Both the position numbers and the translations under genes were made by a program. From the NCBI RefSeq assembly GCF_003591005.1, contig NZ_QYYD01000011.1, forward strand, positions 1 to 64,000: a stretch of 64,000 nt of DNA. Direction: 5' to 3'. Positions within the stretch are counted from its first letter, which is position 1, and each line of letters begins with the position of its first letter. This document shows, one piece after another, positions 54,222 through 63,415 of this stretch. Under the pieces are notes generated by a model. The model was not told the DNA's origin and ran no database searches. It saw only the letters and a list, made by a program, of their open reading frames with translations. This DNA comes from Rhodopseudomonas palustris. GTDB taxonomy: Bacteria > Pseudomonadota > Alphaproteobacteria > Rhizobiales > Xanthobacteraceae.

Positions 54222-54947
54222 TCAGGCCATGAACATCCGCGCGGCCGAGGCCAGCGTCAGTAAACCACCGGCGGCAATGAAGATTTTGCCGACCAGCGAC
54301 GCCTTGTCCCAGGCGCCGTCGTTGCTGGTGGCCGACTCGACCTGCGCGGTGCCGACCGTGGGCGGCTGCGCGGCCGTGGTGGGCGCGGCGGCGTTGGCGG
54401 CCGTCGTGGCCGGCTGAGGCTCGGCCTCGGCTGCGCGGTCGAGTTCGTTCACCTCGTCAGGCGCCATCACCGGGACATCGGCCGCGGGCTTGGCGGCAGG
54501 GTCGGAGCCGGCAGGCTGAGACGCCGCAGGCATCCCGCCAGGCGTCGCGCCATCGGCGGCAGCGACCTCCGGGAACTGCGCATTGGCATTGGCGACGGAC
54601 GCCGGCAAAGCGGCTGACGCCGGCGCATCTGCGGCGGCCTGAGCTTCGTCCTGGGGTGTCGCCTCAGGCACGGGCTTGGCGGCGAGCTTGCTCTGGTCCT
54701 TGGTTTTGACGCCGTCACCGGCATTTTCAGCGGTCGGCTTGGCCTGTTTGGCGGGAGCGGGCTTTTTCTTCACCTGCTTGGCGTGCGGCCTTGCCACCTT
54801 CTTCTTGGCGACGGGCGCGGTGCTCTGCTGAGTCGCGCTGTCCTGCGGCGCGGCGGCGGCCGGTGCCGCCTGAAGCGGCCCCCCCAGCAACGCCAGCAAT
54901 CCTGCTGCGACGATCAATGCGAAGCGCCCACTGGCTTCGTGGCTCAT
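54222..54947 (-). CDS. Ala/Pro-rich exported protein with C-terminal helix
   Basis: A 241-residue protein of no recognised family. A signal segment ([21 protein letters not shown]) covers residues 8-28. A Lys-rich stretch ([20 protein letters not shown]) follows, then a long Ala/Pro/Asp low-complexity region, and a hydrophobic C-terminal helix ([20 protein letters not shown]). It probably spans the periplasm and is held at the inner membrane. GGGGAGA lies five bases before ATG 54947. It follows the enoyl-CoA hydratase promoter region and has no clear partner. Confidence 0.65.
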   Translation of the reverse strand: MSHEASGRFALIVAAGLLALLGGPLQAAPAAAAPQDSATQQSTAPVAKKKVARPHAKQVKKKPAPAKQAKPTAENAGDGVKTKDQSKLAAKPVPEATPQDEAQAAADAPASAALPASVANANAQFPEVAAADGATPGGMPAASQPAGSDPAAKPAADVPVMAPDEVNELDRAAEAEPQPATTAANAAAPTTAAQPPTVGTAQVESATSNDGAWDKASLVGKIFIAAGGLLTLASAARMFMA

Positions 54948-55204
54948 AACGGTCTCCCCAGTTGCCAACCCTGGGGCAGAATGTCCCCGCGGCAATGGCG
55001 TGACCGGGGCCAAAACGTGAGAAATCCTCGGCGGCGCGCGGCAATATTTTGGCAACCTCTATGGCAGCCCGCCTCATTCGTGCGGCGAGCGCAAAACGGG
55101 AATGTTCTCCATGCCCGTGCGGCAGACGCTTCCGGTGTGTCACGGATGGCCAATGAAATTGACTTGGGCTTGCACTGTGCTAGCAAAACAGCGGGGGTAT
55201 TATT

Positions 55205-55582
55205 GTGGGCCATCTCGCACGAAAGCGCAGGATTGCATGGGGCGCCGCTTGGGCGGCTGTCTATGCGCTGGTGCTGAATGTGCTGCTCACCAGTGCGCTG
55301 CTTGCGGCCCAATCGCCCGTGCAGCTTCAGGCCGGCCACGAACTCTGCCTGCCGAGCGGCGACGCAGCCGGACCTGCGGAGCCCGGCAAGGCCAAACCCG
55401 CGCCTGTGCATTGCCCGCTATGCATCGGCCATCATGTCAGCGCTGCGCCACCGCCGGTCGCGCCCGCGGTCGCCATTCGGCTGGCGTTCGGCACTGCGTA
55501 TGATCCGCCGCGCGACACCCCCTTCGTCGCCTTCACCCAAAGCCGGGATCACCAGCCGCGCGGACCTCCGGCCCTGAGCTGA
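55205..55582 (+). CDS. DUF2946-family membrane protein
   Basis: A 125-residue protein with an N-terminal hydrophobic helix (AAWAAVYALVLNVLLTSALL) and a conserved HCPLCIGHH motif near residue 70, typical of the DUF2946 family. Members usually sit beside TonB-dependent receptor or copper genes, as here, 59 bases upstream of the first receptor. The Cys/His motif suggests metal contact, but no function is known. The start is GTG at 55205 with GGGGG upstream. Confidence 0.7.
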   Translation: MGHLARKRRIAWGAAWAAVYALVLNVLLTSALLAAQSPVQLQAGHELCLPSGDAAGPAEPGKAKPAPVHCPLCIGHHVSAAPPPVAPAVAIRLAFGTAYDPPRDTPFVAFTQSRDHQPRGPPALS

Positions 55583-55641
55583 CGACCTGCGCCGCTTGCG
55601 GCGCGCCCATACTCGTCACCTCAGCTTTCGGAGTCGTATCC

Positions 55642-57873
55642 ATGCCGTCCGCATCTGTGCGGCCGCGCCGCCGCGTGCTCGCGCACGCCGCCGCGCTCGT
55701 CACCACGTCTATCGTCACGACCTCTTTGTTCAGCACGGCTGCCTCGGCCCAAAGCCGCGACGCTGTGCTGCCTGCGGTCACCGTCCAGGCTCCCGACCAG
55801 GCGCGTCCGGCGACACCGCGTCCGCAACGACGCAGTGCCACCGCCGGCAATGCGCGCGTACGGATCACCGCTCCGACTCCTTCCGCCGCGCCCCAGGCCG
55901 CGCCGGCCGCGGCGCGAGGGCCCGCTCTGACGGTGCTCACCGTGCAGCAGGCGCTCGCCGACATCCAGCAGACGCCAGGCGGCGTCGCATTGGTGCCGGC
56001 GAACGCCTATCGCAACTCGACCGTGTCCAACACCATCAAGGATATTCTGGATTACGTGCCCGGCGTGTTTGCCCAGCCGAAATGGGGCGACGATACGCGG
56101 CTGTCGATCCGCGGTTCTGGTCTGTCACGCAACTTCCACCTGCGCGGCGTGCAGCTCTACATGGACGGCATTCCGATCAACACCGCCGATGGCTACGGCG
56201 ATTTTCAGGAGATCGACCCGACGGCCTACAAGTACGTCGCGGTCTACAAGGGCGCCAACGCGCTGCAATTCGGCGCCAATTCGCTCGGCGGCGCCATCAA
56301 TTTTGTGACCAAGACCGGGCGCGATCCGTTCCCGAACGGTGTCAGCGTCGACGCCGGTGCGTTTGGCTATCGCCGGCTGCAGGCCAATGCCGGCGGCGCC
56401 AACGGCGTCTGGGATGGTTACGTCACCGCGTCGGCGCAAGCCGCGGACGGCTTCCGCGACCACAGCAACGGCCAGGCCTATCGGCTGAGCGCCAATATCG
56501 GCTATCAGATTACGCCGGACATCGAGACGCGGTTCTATCTCAACGCCAACAGCGTCCGCCAGCGGATACCCGGCACGGTCAGCAAGGACGTCGCGCTGAA
56601 CTCACCGCAGACCGCGGCGCCGAACAACGTCGCGCTTGATCAGCAGCGCAACATCGACACCGTGCGGCTCGCCAACAAGACCACGATCCGCTTCGACAAT
56701 ACGGTGGTGGATTTCGGCGCGTTCGGTGTCGATCGCCATCTGATGCATCCGATCTTCCAATGGCTGGACTATCGCTATCAGGACTACGGCGGCTTCGCCA
56801 AAGTCACCGACGACCGCGAGATCGGCGGCTATCGCAATCGCCTGGTCGCTGGCGTCAACATCCTCAACGGCCGTCTCGACAACAAACAATATGTCAACAT
56901 CGCCGGGCAGAAGGGCGCGCTGGCGTCGTCGTCGCTCGACAGCTCGACCAACACCTCGGTGTATATCGAGGATTCGTTCTACGTTCTGCGCAACGTCGCG
57001 CTGGTCGCCGGCACGCAGTTCCTGCACGCGACCCGCGACCGCCGCGATCGCTTCCTGTCCGATGGCAATCAGTCGGGCTCGACGGAGTTCAATCTGTGGA
57101 GCCCGAAGGGCGGCCTGTTATGGCAGATCGATCCGACATGGCAGGCCTACGCCAACATTTCGCGCAGCGCCGAAGTGCCGAGCTTCGGCGAGAGCTCGTC
57201 GGGCGTCGGCATTCCGACCATCCCGTTCACCAGTATCCGGCCGCAGCGCGCGACGACCTACGAGATCGGCACGCGTGGCAACCGACCCGATCTGACCTGG
57301 GAGCTGACCGGCTACCGCGCCGAGATCAAGGACGAACTGCTGTGCCTGTACAGCGCGTTCGGCAATTGCAACGTCACCAACGCCGACCGCACCGTGCACC
57401 AGGGCATCGAGGCCGGGCTCGGTGTCGCGTTGTTCAAAAATCTGTTCGAGCACGGACCGGCCGCGGATCGGCTGTGGCTCAACATGGCCTACACGCTGAA
57501 CGACTTCCGTTTCGACAACGACGCCAAGTTCGGCACCAACCTACTGCCAGGCGCCCCCCGGCACTATCTGCGTGCCGAGCTGCTCTACAAGAACCCGAAC
57601 GGCTTTTACGTCGGCCCGAACGTCGAGTGGGTGCCGCAGGCTTACTACGTCGACAGCGCCAACACCCAGCAGACCGAGCCCTACGCGCTGCTCGGCCTCA
57701 AGGCCGGCATCGACAATGGCGGACCGTACTCGATCTACATCGAAGGCCGCAACATCCTCAACAAGACCTACATCGCCTCCGCCAGCATCATCGACAAGGC
57801 GACCGCGTCCTCGCCGCTGTTCGAGCCGGGCACCGGCCGTGCGGTCTATGCCGGATTGAAGGTCCGGTGGTGA
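55642..57873 (+). CDS. TonB-dependent outer-membrane receptor 1
   Basis: A 743-residue TonB-dependent receptor. The signal peptide ends near residue 37 (TAASAQSR). A Pro/Ala-rich stretch replaces a clear TonB box; PAVTVQAP at about residue 44 is the best candidate. The plug domain is at residues ~110-230, with RLSIRGSGLSRNFHLRGVQL and the YGANALQFGANSLGGAINF-like segment. The barrel ends in YAGLKVRW with a terminal aromatic residue. It resembles the FecA-type group. GGAG lies seven bases before the ATG. It is the first of two overlapping paralogues. Confidence 0.9.
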   Translation: MPSASVRPRRRVLAHAAALVTTSIVTTSLFSTAASAQSRDAVLPAVTVQAPDQARPATPRPQRRSATAGNARVRITAPTPSAAPQAAPAAARGPALTVLTVQQALADIQQTPGGVALVPANAYRNSTVSNTIKDILDYVPGVFAQPKWGDDTRLSIRGSGLSRNFHLRGVQLYMDGIPINTADGYGDFQEIDPTAYKYVAVYKGANALQFGANSLGGAINFVTKTGRDPFPNGVSVDAGAFGYRRLQANAGGANGVWDGYVTASAQAADGFRDHSNGQAYRLSANIGYQITPDIETRFYLNANSVRQRIPGTVSKDVALNSPQTAAPNNVALDQQRNIDTVRLANKTTIRFDNTVVDFGAFGVDRHLMHPIFQWLDYRYQDYGGFAKVTDDREIGGYRNRLVAGVNILNGRLDNKQYVNIAGQKGALASSSLDSSTNTSVYIEDSFYVLRNVALVAGTQFLHATRDRRDRFLSDGNQSGSTEFNLWSPKGGLLWQIDPTWQAYANISRSAEVPSFGESSSGVGIPTIPFTSIRPQRATTYEIGTRGNRPDLTWELTGYRAEIKDELLCLYSAFGNCNVTNADRTVHQGIEAGLGVALFKNLFEHGPAADRLWLNMAYTLNDFRFDNDAKFGTNLLPGAPRHYLRAELLYKNPNGFYVGPNVEWVPQAYYVDSANTQQTEPYALLGLKAGIDNGGPYSIYIEGRNILNKTYIASASIIDKATASSPLFEPGTGRAVYAGLKVRW

Positions 57874-60101
57874 TGGAGCGTTCAAAGTCATTGTTATCCG
57901 TGTCGGTCCGCTGTGCGCTGCTGGCCTCTGCCGCTGTCGTTGCGTCCACGGCGTTGTCGAGCCGGTCCGCGCTGGCGCAGAGCCCGTCCAGTTCGCTGCC
58001 GCCAGTGACTGTTCAGGCGCCGGACGAGGCTCCGCGTCCAGCGGCTCGGCCGAAGCCCCGCGCTGTCTCAATCGGCGCTCGTGCTGTGAGAGCGAGCAGC
58101 ATCGGTGCAACCGCCGCGCCGCCGGTCGCGGGCGGCGTGCAGTCACCAGGAGCCCGCGCACCAGCGAGCCTGACCGTGCCGACCACCGAACAGGCCCGCC
58201 GAGAGATAGAGCGTGTTCCCGGCGGCGTCGCGCTTGTGCCCGACACCGAATTCAAGAATACGCCGGCCAACACCATCAAGGACGCGCTCGGCTGGGTTCC
58301 GGGCGTCCTGATCCAACAGCGCTGGGGGCCGGATGCGCGGATTTCGATCCGCGGTTCGGGCCTGTCGCGCGCTTACGGCAACCGCGGCATCAACCCGTTG
58401 ATGGACGGCATTCCGATCAGCACCGCCGACGGCCTGTTCGACTTGTTCGAGATCGATCCGACCGCGTATCGCTACATCGAAGTCTACAAGGGCGCCAATG
58501 CGCTACGTTACGGCGCCAATTCGCTAGGCGGTGCGATCAATTTCGTGATGCCGACCGGGCGCAATTCGCCGGAGTTCGAGGCGCGGATCGACGGCGGCAG
58601 CTTCGGCTATCTGAAGTCCGCCACGAGCGTCGGCGGCTTCGCCGGGCCATTCGACTGGTACATGACGATGTCGGCGCAGCGCGAGGAGGGCTATCGTGAG
58701 CACAGCAAGACCGACGCCGAACGCCTCAATGCAAATTTCGGCTACCAGTTTTCGCCGGACGCCGAAACCAGGTTCTATCTCACTGCCGGGCGCTGGCGTT
58801 CTGAGATCCCCGGCGAAGTAACCAAGGATGCGGCGCTGACAACGCCGCGCGCCGCCAATCCGGTCTGGGTGCAGCAGGACCAGCAGCGCAACATCGATTC
58901 GGTGCGGGTTGCCAACAAAACCACGTTGCGATTCGACGAGACGACCGTGGATTTCGGTGCCTTCGTGCTCGAACGCCACGTCATGCATCCGATCTATCAG
59001 TGGCTCGATTTCCACGTCCACGACTATGGCGGCTTCGCGCGCGCCACCGACGACCGGCTGATCGGTGGCTTCCGCAATCGCCTGATCACCGGCGTCAACA
59101 TCCAGAACGGGACGATCGACATCAATCAGTACTGGAACGTCGGAGCGGCGGTGAAGGGACCGCTGGCGGCTTCCTATTTGTGGAAATCGCAGAACGTCTC
59201 CGCCTATGCGGACAACTCGTTCTACGTCTTGCCTAACGTCGCACTGGTCGCCGGCGCGCAATTCCTCCATGCGGTGCGCGACCAGCAGGATCGCTTTCTG
59301 ACAAATGGCGATCAGTCCGGGCGGCGCACCTACAACCCCTTCAGTCCCAAGATGGGGCTGCTGTGGGACGTCGATTCAACCTGGCAGGTGTATGGCAATA
59401 TCTCGCGCAGCGCCGAGGTGCCGACCTACGACGTCACCACCTTCGCGTCGCCTGCGAGTACGGACATCAACGCCCAAACCGCCACAACCTATGAAATCGG
59501 TACCCGTGGTCGGCGTCCGGACCTCACCTGGGACATCTCGCTGTATCGCGCCGACATCCGCAACGAGCTGCAATGTCTGACCAGCCCATCGACGCCGGGG
59601 GCCTGCACGATCCGCAATGCCGATCGCACCGTGCATCAGGGCGTCGAAGCCGGGCTGGGCGTCGCGTTCCTGAAGTCGATTTTCGCGCAGGAGGACCGGT
59701 TCTGGTTCAACGTCGCCTACACCTACAGCGACTTCCGCTTCGACGGCGACGTCACCTGGGGCAACAACCAATTGCCGGCGGTGCCGGCACATTGGGTCCG
59801 GGCCGAGGTGCTATACAAGCACGCCAACGGCTTTTACGCCGGTCCCAATGTCGAATGGATGCCGCAAGCGTTCTTCGCCGACAACGCCAATACTTTGACG
59901 GTCGATCCTTACGCGCTGTTGAACTTCAAGCTCGGCTACGACCGCGGCACCGGCTGGTCCGGTTATATTGAAGCCCGCAATCTGTTGGACAAGCGCTACA
60001 TCTCGACCGCGATCGCGGTGGAAGCGGCTACGGCCGCGTCGGCGCTGTTCAATCCGGGCATGGGGCGGGCGGTCTATGCCGGCTTGCGGACGCGGTGGTG
60101 A
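57873..60101 (+). CDS. TonB-dependent outer-membrane receptor 2
   Basis: A 742-residue paralogue of the preceding receptor, the same length and with plug and barrel alignable throughout (RISIRGSGLSRAYGNRGINP, LRYGANSLGGAINFV, GAQFLHAVRDQQDRFLTNG, ending VYAGLRTRW). The signal ends at SALAQS near residue 36. Its ATG overlaps the stop of receptor 1 in TGATG, so the two are translationally coupled. The frame is open far upstream inside receptor 1, but that part is a shadow. The ligand is unknown; ferric siderophore or copper complex uptake is typical. Confidence 0.9.
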   Translation: MERSKSLLSVSVRCALLASAAVVASTALSSRSALAQSPSSSLPPVTVQAPDEAPRPAARPKPRAVSIGARAVRASSIGATAAPPVAGGVQSPGARAPASLTVPTTEQARREIERVPGGVALVPDTEFKNTPANTIKDALGWVPGVLIQQRWGPDARISIRGSGLSRAYGNRGINPLMDGIPISTADGLFDLFEIDPTAYRYIEVYKGANALRYGANSLGGAINFVMPTGRNSPEFEARIDGGSFGYLKSATSVGGFAGPFDWYMTMSAQREEGYREHSKTDAERLNANFGYQFSPDAETRFYLTAGRWRSEIPGEVTKDAALTTPRAANPVWVQQDQQRNIDSVRVANKTTLRFDETTVDFGAFVLERHVMHPIYQWLDFHVHDYGGFARATDDRLIGGFRNRLITGVNIQNGTIDINQYWNVGAAVKGPLAASYLWKSQNVSAYADNSFYVLPNVALVAGAQFLHAVRDQQDRFLTNGDQSGRRTYNPFSPKMGLLWDVDSTWQVYGNISRSAEVPTYDVTTFASPASTDINAQTATTYEIGTRGRRPDLTWDISLYRADIRNELQCLTSPSTPGACTIRNADRTVHQGVEAGLGVAFLKSIFAQEDRFWFNVAYTYSDFRFDGDVTWGNNQLPAVPAHWVRAEVLYKHANGFYAGPNVEWMPQAFFADNANTLTVDPYALLNFKLGYDRGTGWSGYIEARNLLDKRYISTAIAVEAATAASALFNPGMGRAVYAGLRTRW

Positions 60102-60133
60102 CGAGCTGCTGCTGACTGAAACGCGCCGGTCGC

Positions 60134-61249
60134 TCAGGCGGCCGGCGGCTTGGCGACCGCTGCGGATTGCTGCATGCGGTGGAAGCGTAGCACCTGCTGG
60201 GCGGTCGAGGTGCGCAGCCGTTCATATGTGAAGCGACACTCATCGAGGTCGGCGGATTTGATACCGGTCAGCTCGTCGCGCATATGGATGATTGCCTTGA
60301 CGGTGTTCCAGCTCAGCTTGCACACCTTGGCGAGGATCAGCAGGCCTTCGTCGCGCGACTCGACCATCAACGCCTCGACGGTTTCCACCGACGTGCCGGC
60401 CAGGCAGGCGATGGCCTGATTGATTTCGTCGAATTTGCGATCGTCCGCAAAGGCGCTGATCTGCTCTTCGTTGAGGCGACCGTCTTCGTAGAGCGCTCTC
60501 ACCAGACCATGAGCGATGTTGGTCTGCCGACTGATCGCCGCAGGCGCGGAACGCGCCAGCCGGGTCGCTGTCTTCACGGCGTTGCTGACCTCTGCGGCGG
60601 CATCGGGATTGGCAGCCTTCAGCTTGGCACGGACGGAGGCCGAAGCGAGCGCGATCATCTTGAGAACTTGCGCACGCGGAATCGAACGCTGGCTCAGCGC
60701 GGTCGCCAGCGCCTCATCCAGCTCGGCGCGCTTGACCAGGATCGAGTAGCCGTTGTCGGAGAACTCCGCGCCTGGGTTGCGCACGGTGCTGTGCACCACA
60801 TCCTGACTGCCGAGCTCGACCAGGACATCGGTGACGGCACCGCTCAGCGAGCGCCGGGTCGAGATTGCCAGCATGTGGCGCTGCCCCTTGGTCCGGGCAT
60901 TTGCGATCAGCGTCGCGTCATCAAGCTGTTCGGATTGCGACAGCACCGGCGCGGCGATCTCGATCATGTCTTCGAAGGCGAGGTGGTGGATGATCCGCGG
61001 TGGCGCCTTCACCTGGGCCAACCGCTGCGCCAGCAGCACCTTGGCGTTGCATTCAATGTTCCTGACGAGGCAGGTGAAGACGTCGTCGAACACGGCAACC
61101 TGATCGTCGCTGTAGTCGACCTCGCCATCGAGATAAAGGTCGGTGACGCGGCGCAGGGTTTCGACCCGGCGTGCCACCGTTCCGTGCATCAGCGTGGCCT
61201 GCAATTCATCGAGGAGATTGGCCGCGGTAAGGGCCGGCTGAGAGCTCAT
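60134..61249 (-). CDS. DUF2336-domain protein
   Basis: A 371-residue protein of the alphaproteobacterial DUF2336 family, alpha-helical HEAT-like proteins. Recognisable are RRVTDLYLDGEVDYSDDQVAVFDD near residue 40 and VLLAQRLAQVKAPPRIIHHLAFED around 85. Some relatives take part in cell-envelope or cell-cycle signalling, but no biochemical function is set. ATG 61249 has AGGA about seven bases upstream; an ATG eight codons earlier is in frame. It lies 35 bases downstream of a diguanylate cyclase gene in the same direction and is probably co-transcribed with it. Confidence 0.75.
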   Translation of the reverse strand: MSSQPALTAANLLDELQATLMHGTVARRVETLRRVTDLYLDGEVDYSDDQVAVFDDVFTCLVRNIECNAKVLLAQRLAQVKAPPRIIHHLAFEDMIEIAAPVLSQSEQLDDATLIANARTKGQRHMLAISTRRSLSGAVTDVLVELGSQDVVHSTVRNPGAEFSDNGYSILVKRAELDEALATALSQRSIPRAQVLKMIALASASVRAKLKAANPDAAAEVSNAVKTATRLARSAPAAISRQTNIAHGLVRALYEDGRLNEEQISAFADDRKFDEINQAIACLAGTSVETVEALMVESRDEGLLILAKVCKLSWNTVKAIIHMRDELTGIKSADLDECRFTYERLRTSTAQQVLRFHRMQQSAAVAKPPAA

Positions 61250-61284
61250 CGTCCATCCTGGCGTCGCGTTCAAATCTGAATTCT

Positions 61285-62430
61285 TCAGATTGTAAAGATC
61301 CGGTTGCGTCCCATTTCCTTGGCGGTGTAGAGCGCGCCGTCGGCGCGGGCGAGAGCGGCGTCCGCAGTCTCGCCGAGCGTCATCGTGGCGATGCCGGCGG
61401 AAAGCGTTACCCGCATGCCCGGCGAAAATGCCGTCCAGTCAAGCTCCGCCACGATCTCCCGCAATCGCTCGAGCATGGCATGGGATTGCTCGCGGGACGT
61501 GTTCGGTAGCAGCAGCAGGAATTCCTCGCCGCCGTAGCGGCCGAACCGGTCGAAGCTGCGAATGTTGGCGAAGATGGTGATGGCGAAGGTGCGCAGCACC
61601 TCGTCGCCGATCGGATGGCCGAAGCCGTCGTTGATGCGCTTGAACCAGTCGAGGTCGATCAGCGCCAGCGACAGCGGCGTGGCGTTGCGCTCGGCACGCG
61701 CGATCTCTTCGTTGAGCATCCGCATGATGCAGCGGCGGTTGAACGCGCCGGTGAGTTCGTCGAGCTCGGCGAGCTCCTCGATGCGCTGATAGGCTTCGCG
61801 CAACTCCACGCCGCGCTTGTACAGCGTCTCCCGCAGGCTGGCGGAGTACATGCTCACGAACATGCAGCGGCCGATCGTCAGAACCAGCACCAGCAGCGTG
61901 GTCAGACGCTCCAACAGCGATCCGCCCGGCACCGAAATCGGATGGTCAGTGAACAGGAAGAGCACCGCCAGTGCGATCGTCAGCACGCTCCAGCCGACCA
62001 CACACTCTTTGCGGCTGGCGTGCAGCGACGCGACGCTGAAGATGATCAGGAGCGTACCCGTGAACACCAAGGCGGCCTGCGGCACGCACGCCATGAAGCC
62101 GAGCGCCAGTCCGATGAGGACCGCCGAGGTCGGCAGGACCAGAAAATAGTCCTTGTAGCGGTCGTGGAAGCCGTGCTCGGACAACGTGACGGTTGCAACC
62201 AGGATCAGCAGCACACAGCCGAGGTAGGCCGGCACGGCACCAAACGGGATGGTGTCGGCGAACGCGTACATCAGCAACAGCGTCGCATCGATCAGATAGC
62301 TGACGGCGATGAGGTCGAAGATCTGCCGCCGTTGCTTGACCCGCTTGGCACGCACCGCGAGCGTCCGGGCCCAATCGACCTCGTCCGCTGGCGCTGCTGA
62401 AAGGGCAGGAATTGCGGCAGTTGAATTCAT
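61285..62430 (-). CDS. Membrane diguanylate cyclase (GGDEF)
   Basis: A 381-residue protein. Six hydrophobic helices cover residues ~35-205. A GGDEF domain follows, with DELTGAFNRRCIMRML, the metal site DLDWFKRINDGFGHPIGDEV and catalytic RYGGEEF, so it should make cyclic di-GMP. An inhibitory RxxD site is not evident. It is upstream of the DUF2336 gene in one probable operon and divergent from the ECF sigma gene across a 415-base gap. Confidence 0.88.
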   Translation of the reverse strand: MNSTAAIPALSAAPADEVDWARTLAVRAKRVKQRRQIFDLIAVSYLIDATLLLMYAFADTIPFGAVPAYLGCVLLILVATVTLSEHGFHDRYKDYFLVLPTSAVLIGLALGFMACVPQAALVFTGTLLIIFSVASLHASRKECVVGWSVLTIALAVLFLFTDHPISVPGGSLLERLTTLLVLVLTIGRCMFVSMYSASLRETLYKRGVELREAYQRIEELAELDELTGAFNRRCIMRMLNEEIARAERNATPLSLALIDLDWFKRINDGFGHPIGDEVLRTFAITIFANIRSFDRFGRYGGEEFLLLLPNTSREQSHAMLERLREIVAELDWTAFSPGMRVTLSAGIATMTLGETADAALARADGALYTAKEMGRNRIFTI

Positions 62431-62845
62431 CGCTTGCTTCGATGCGCCTGAGTTGAGGGAACTTACGAGGAAAGCCTTTAGGTTTCGTATCCTTTGAGAT
62501 TCGTCATTTTTCGAGGTGCGGTGTCTATGCGCTTGCTCAAATTGATCTTTTTTCTCACTCCGAGCCGCTGGGACAGCTTGCCGCGGGGACGGGTCAAGAT
62601 TTGGAGCAGAGCGGATATGGCCGCCAAGGTGTCGCGACGCCGGCCGGCCCCTCGGCCAAGCCGCCGGAGACGAATCGGTCTAAACATCGGACTGTGGGGG
62701 GCAGCGGACGCGGGGCGCCGGTGAGAGGTAACTGCTTCCGTGGTCGACGTCACAGAGGCGCTGCGCAGCCGGGCAGGATGATAAATTTGCCTTTTACTAT
62801 CGAACCTTCCGCAGGTTTCGGCCGACCTATGTTGCGAGGCGGCCA
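62431..62845. other. Intergenic gap between cyclase and ECF sigma genes
   Basis: In these 415 bases I see no gene I can support; short Arg-rich frames near 62494-62849 look accidental. ATAAATTTGCCTTTTACTATC around 62779-62800 is AT-rich and could be part of the sigma-gene promoter. No clear ECF-type promoter pair could be fixed. Confidence 0.4.
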
Positions 62846-63415
62846 GTGATTACCAGGCAGGGGACTGCGGACGAGGATCTGATCGCTCGGATCGCCCAGG
62901 GCGACCGAATGGCGATGCAAGTCCTCTATGGCAGGCATCACGTGCGGGTCTTTCGCTTCGGGCTGAGGCTGGTGCGGAACGAACAGATCGCTGAAGAACT
63001 TATCAGCGAGGTTTTTCTGGACGTCTGGCGCCAGGCGGGGAAGTTCGAGGGGCGGTCATCTGTTTCCACCTGGCTGCTGGCGATCACGCGGTTCAAGGCG
63101 CTGTCGGCGCTGCGACGCCGCAAGGACGCCGAACTCGACGATGAAGCCGCTGCCGCGATCGAAGACCCTTCCGACGATCCGGAAGTGACTGTCCAGAAGA
63201 AGGACACGGGCGATGTTTTGCGGAAGTGCCTTGAAGGTCTTTCGCCCGACCATCGGGAAATCATCGATCTCGTCTACTACCACGAGAAGTCGGTGGAAGA
63301 GGTCGCCACTATCGTCGGCATTCCGGAGAACACCGTGAAGACCCGATTGTTTTATGCGCGCAAGAAACTGGCCGATCTGCTTCAGGCAGCCGGCGTGCAG
63401 CGAGGCTGGCCATGA
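62846..63415 (+). CDS. ECF-family RNA polymerase sigma factor
   Basis: A 189-residue group IV sigma factor. Region 2 is at residues ~10-80 (MQVLYGRHHVRVFRFGLRLV ... ISEVFLDVWRQAGKFEGRSS). Region 4 is near 125-180, with LSPDHREIIDLVYYHEKSVE and the helix-turn-helix VEEVATIVGIPENTVKTRLF. The start is GTG with GAGGCGG upstream. Its stop overlaps the ATG of the anti-sigma gene (ATGA), the usual sigma/anti-sigma coupling. Target promoters are unknown. Confidence 0.92.
   Translation: MITRQGTADEDLIARIAQGDRMAMQVLYGRHHVRVFRFGLRLVRNEQIAEELISEVFLDVWRQAGKFEGRSSVSTWLLAITRFKALSALRRRKDAELDDEAAAAIEDPSDDPEVTVQKKDTGDVLRKCLEGLSPDHREIIDLVYYHEKSVEEVATIVGIPENTVKTRLFYARKKLADLLQAAGVQRGWP

Noticed and set aside
56760-57872. 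Upstream extension of TonB receptor 2
   Set aside because: It lies within receptor 1 in another frame; the signal peptide of receptor 2 begins at 57873.
62494-62849. Short Arg-rich frames before the ECF sigma gene
   Set aside because: No family resemblance and no convincing start; they overlap one another in different frames.
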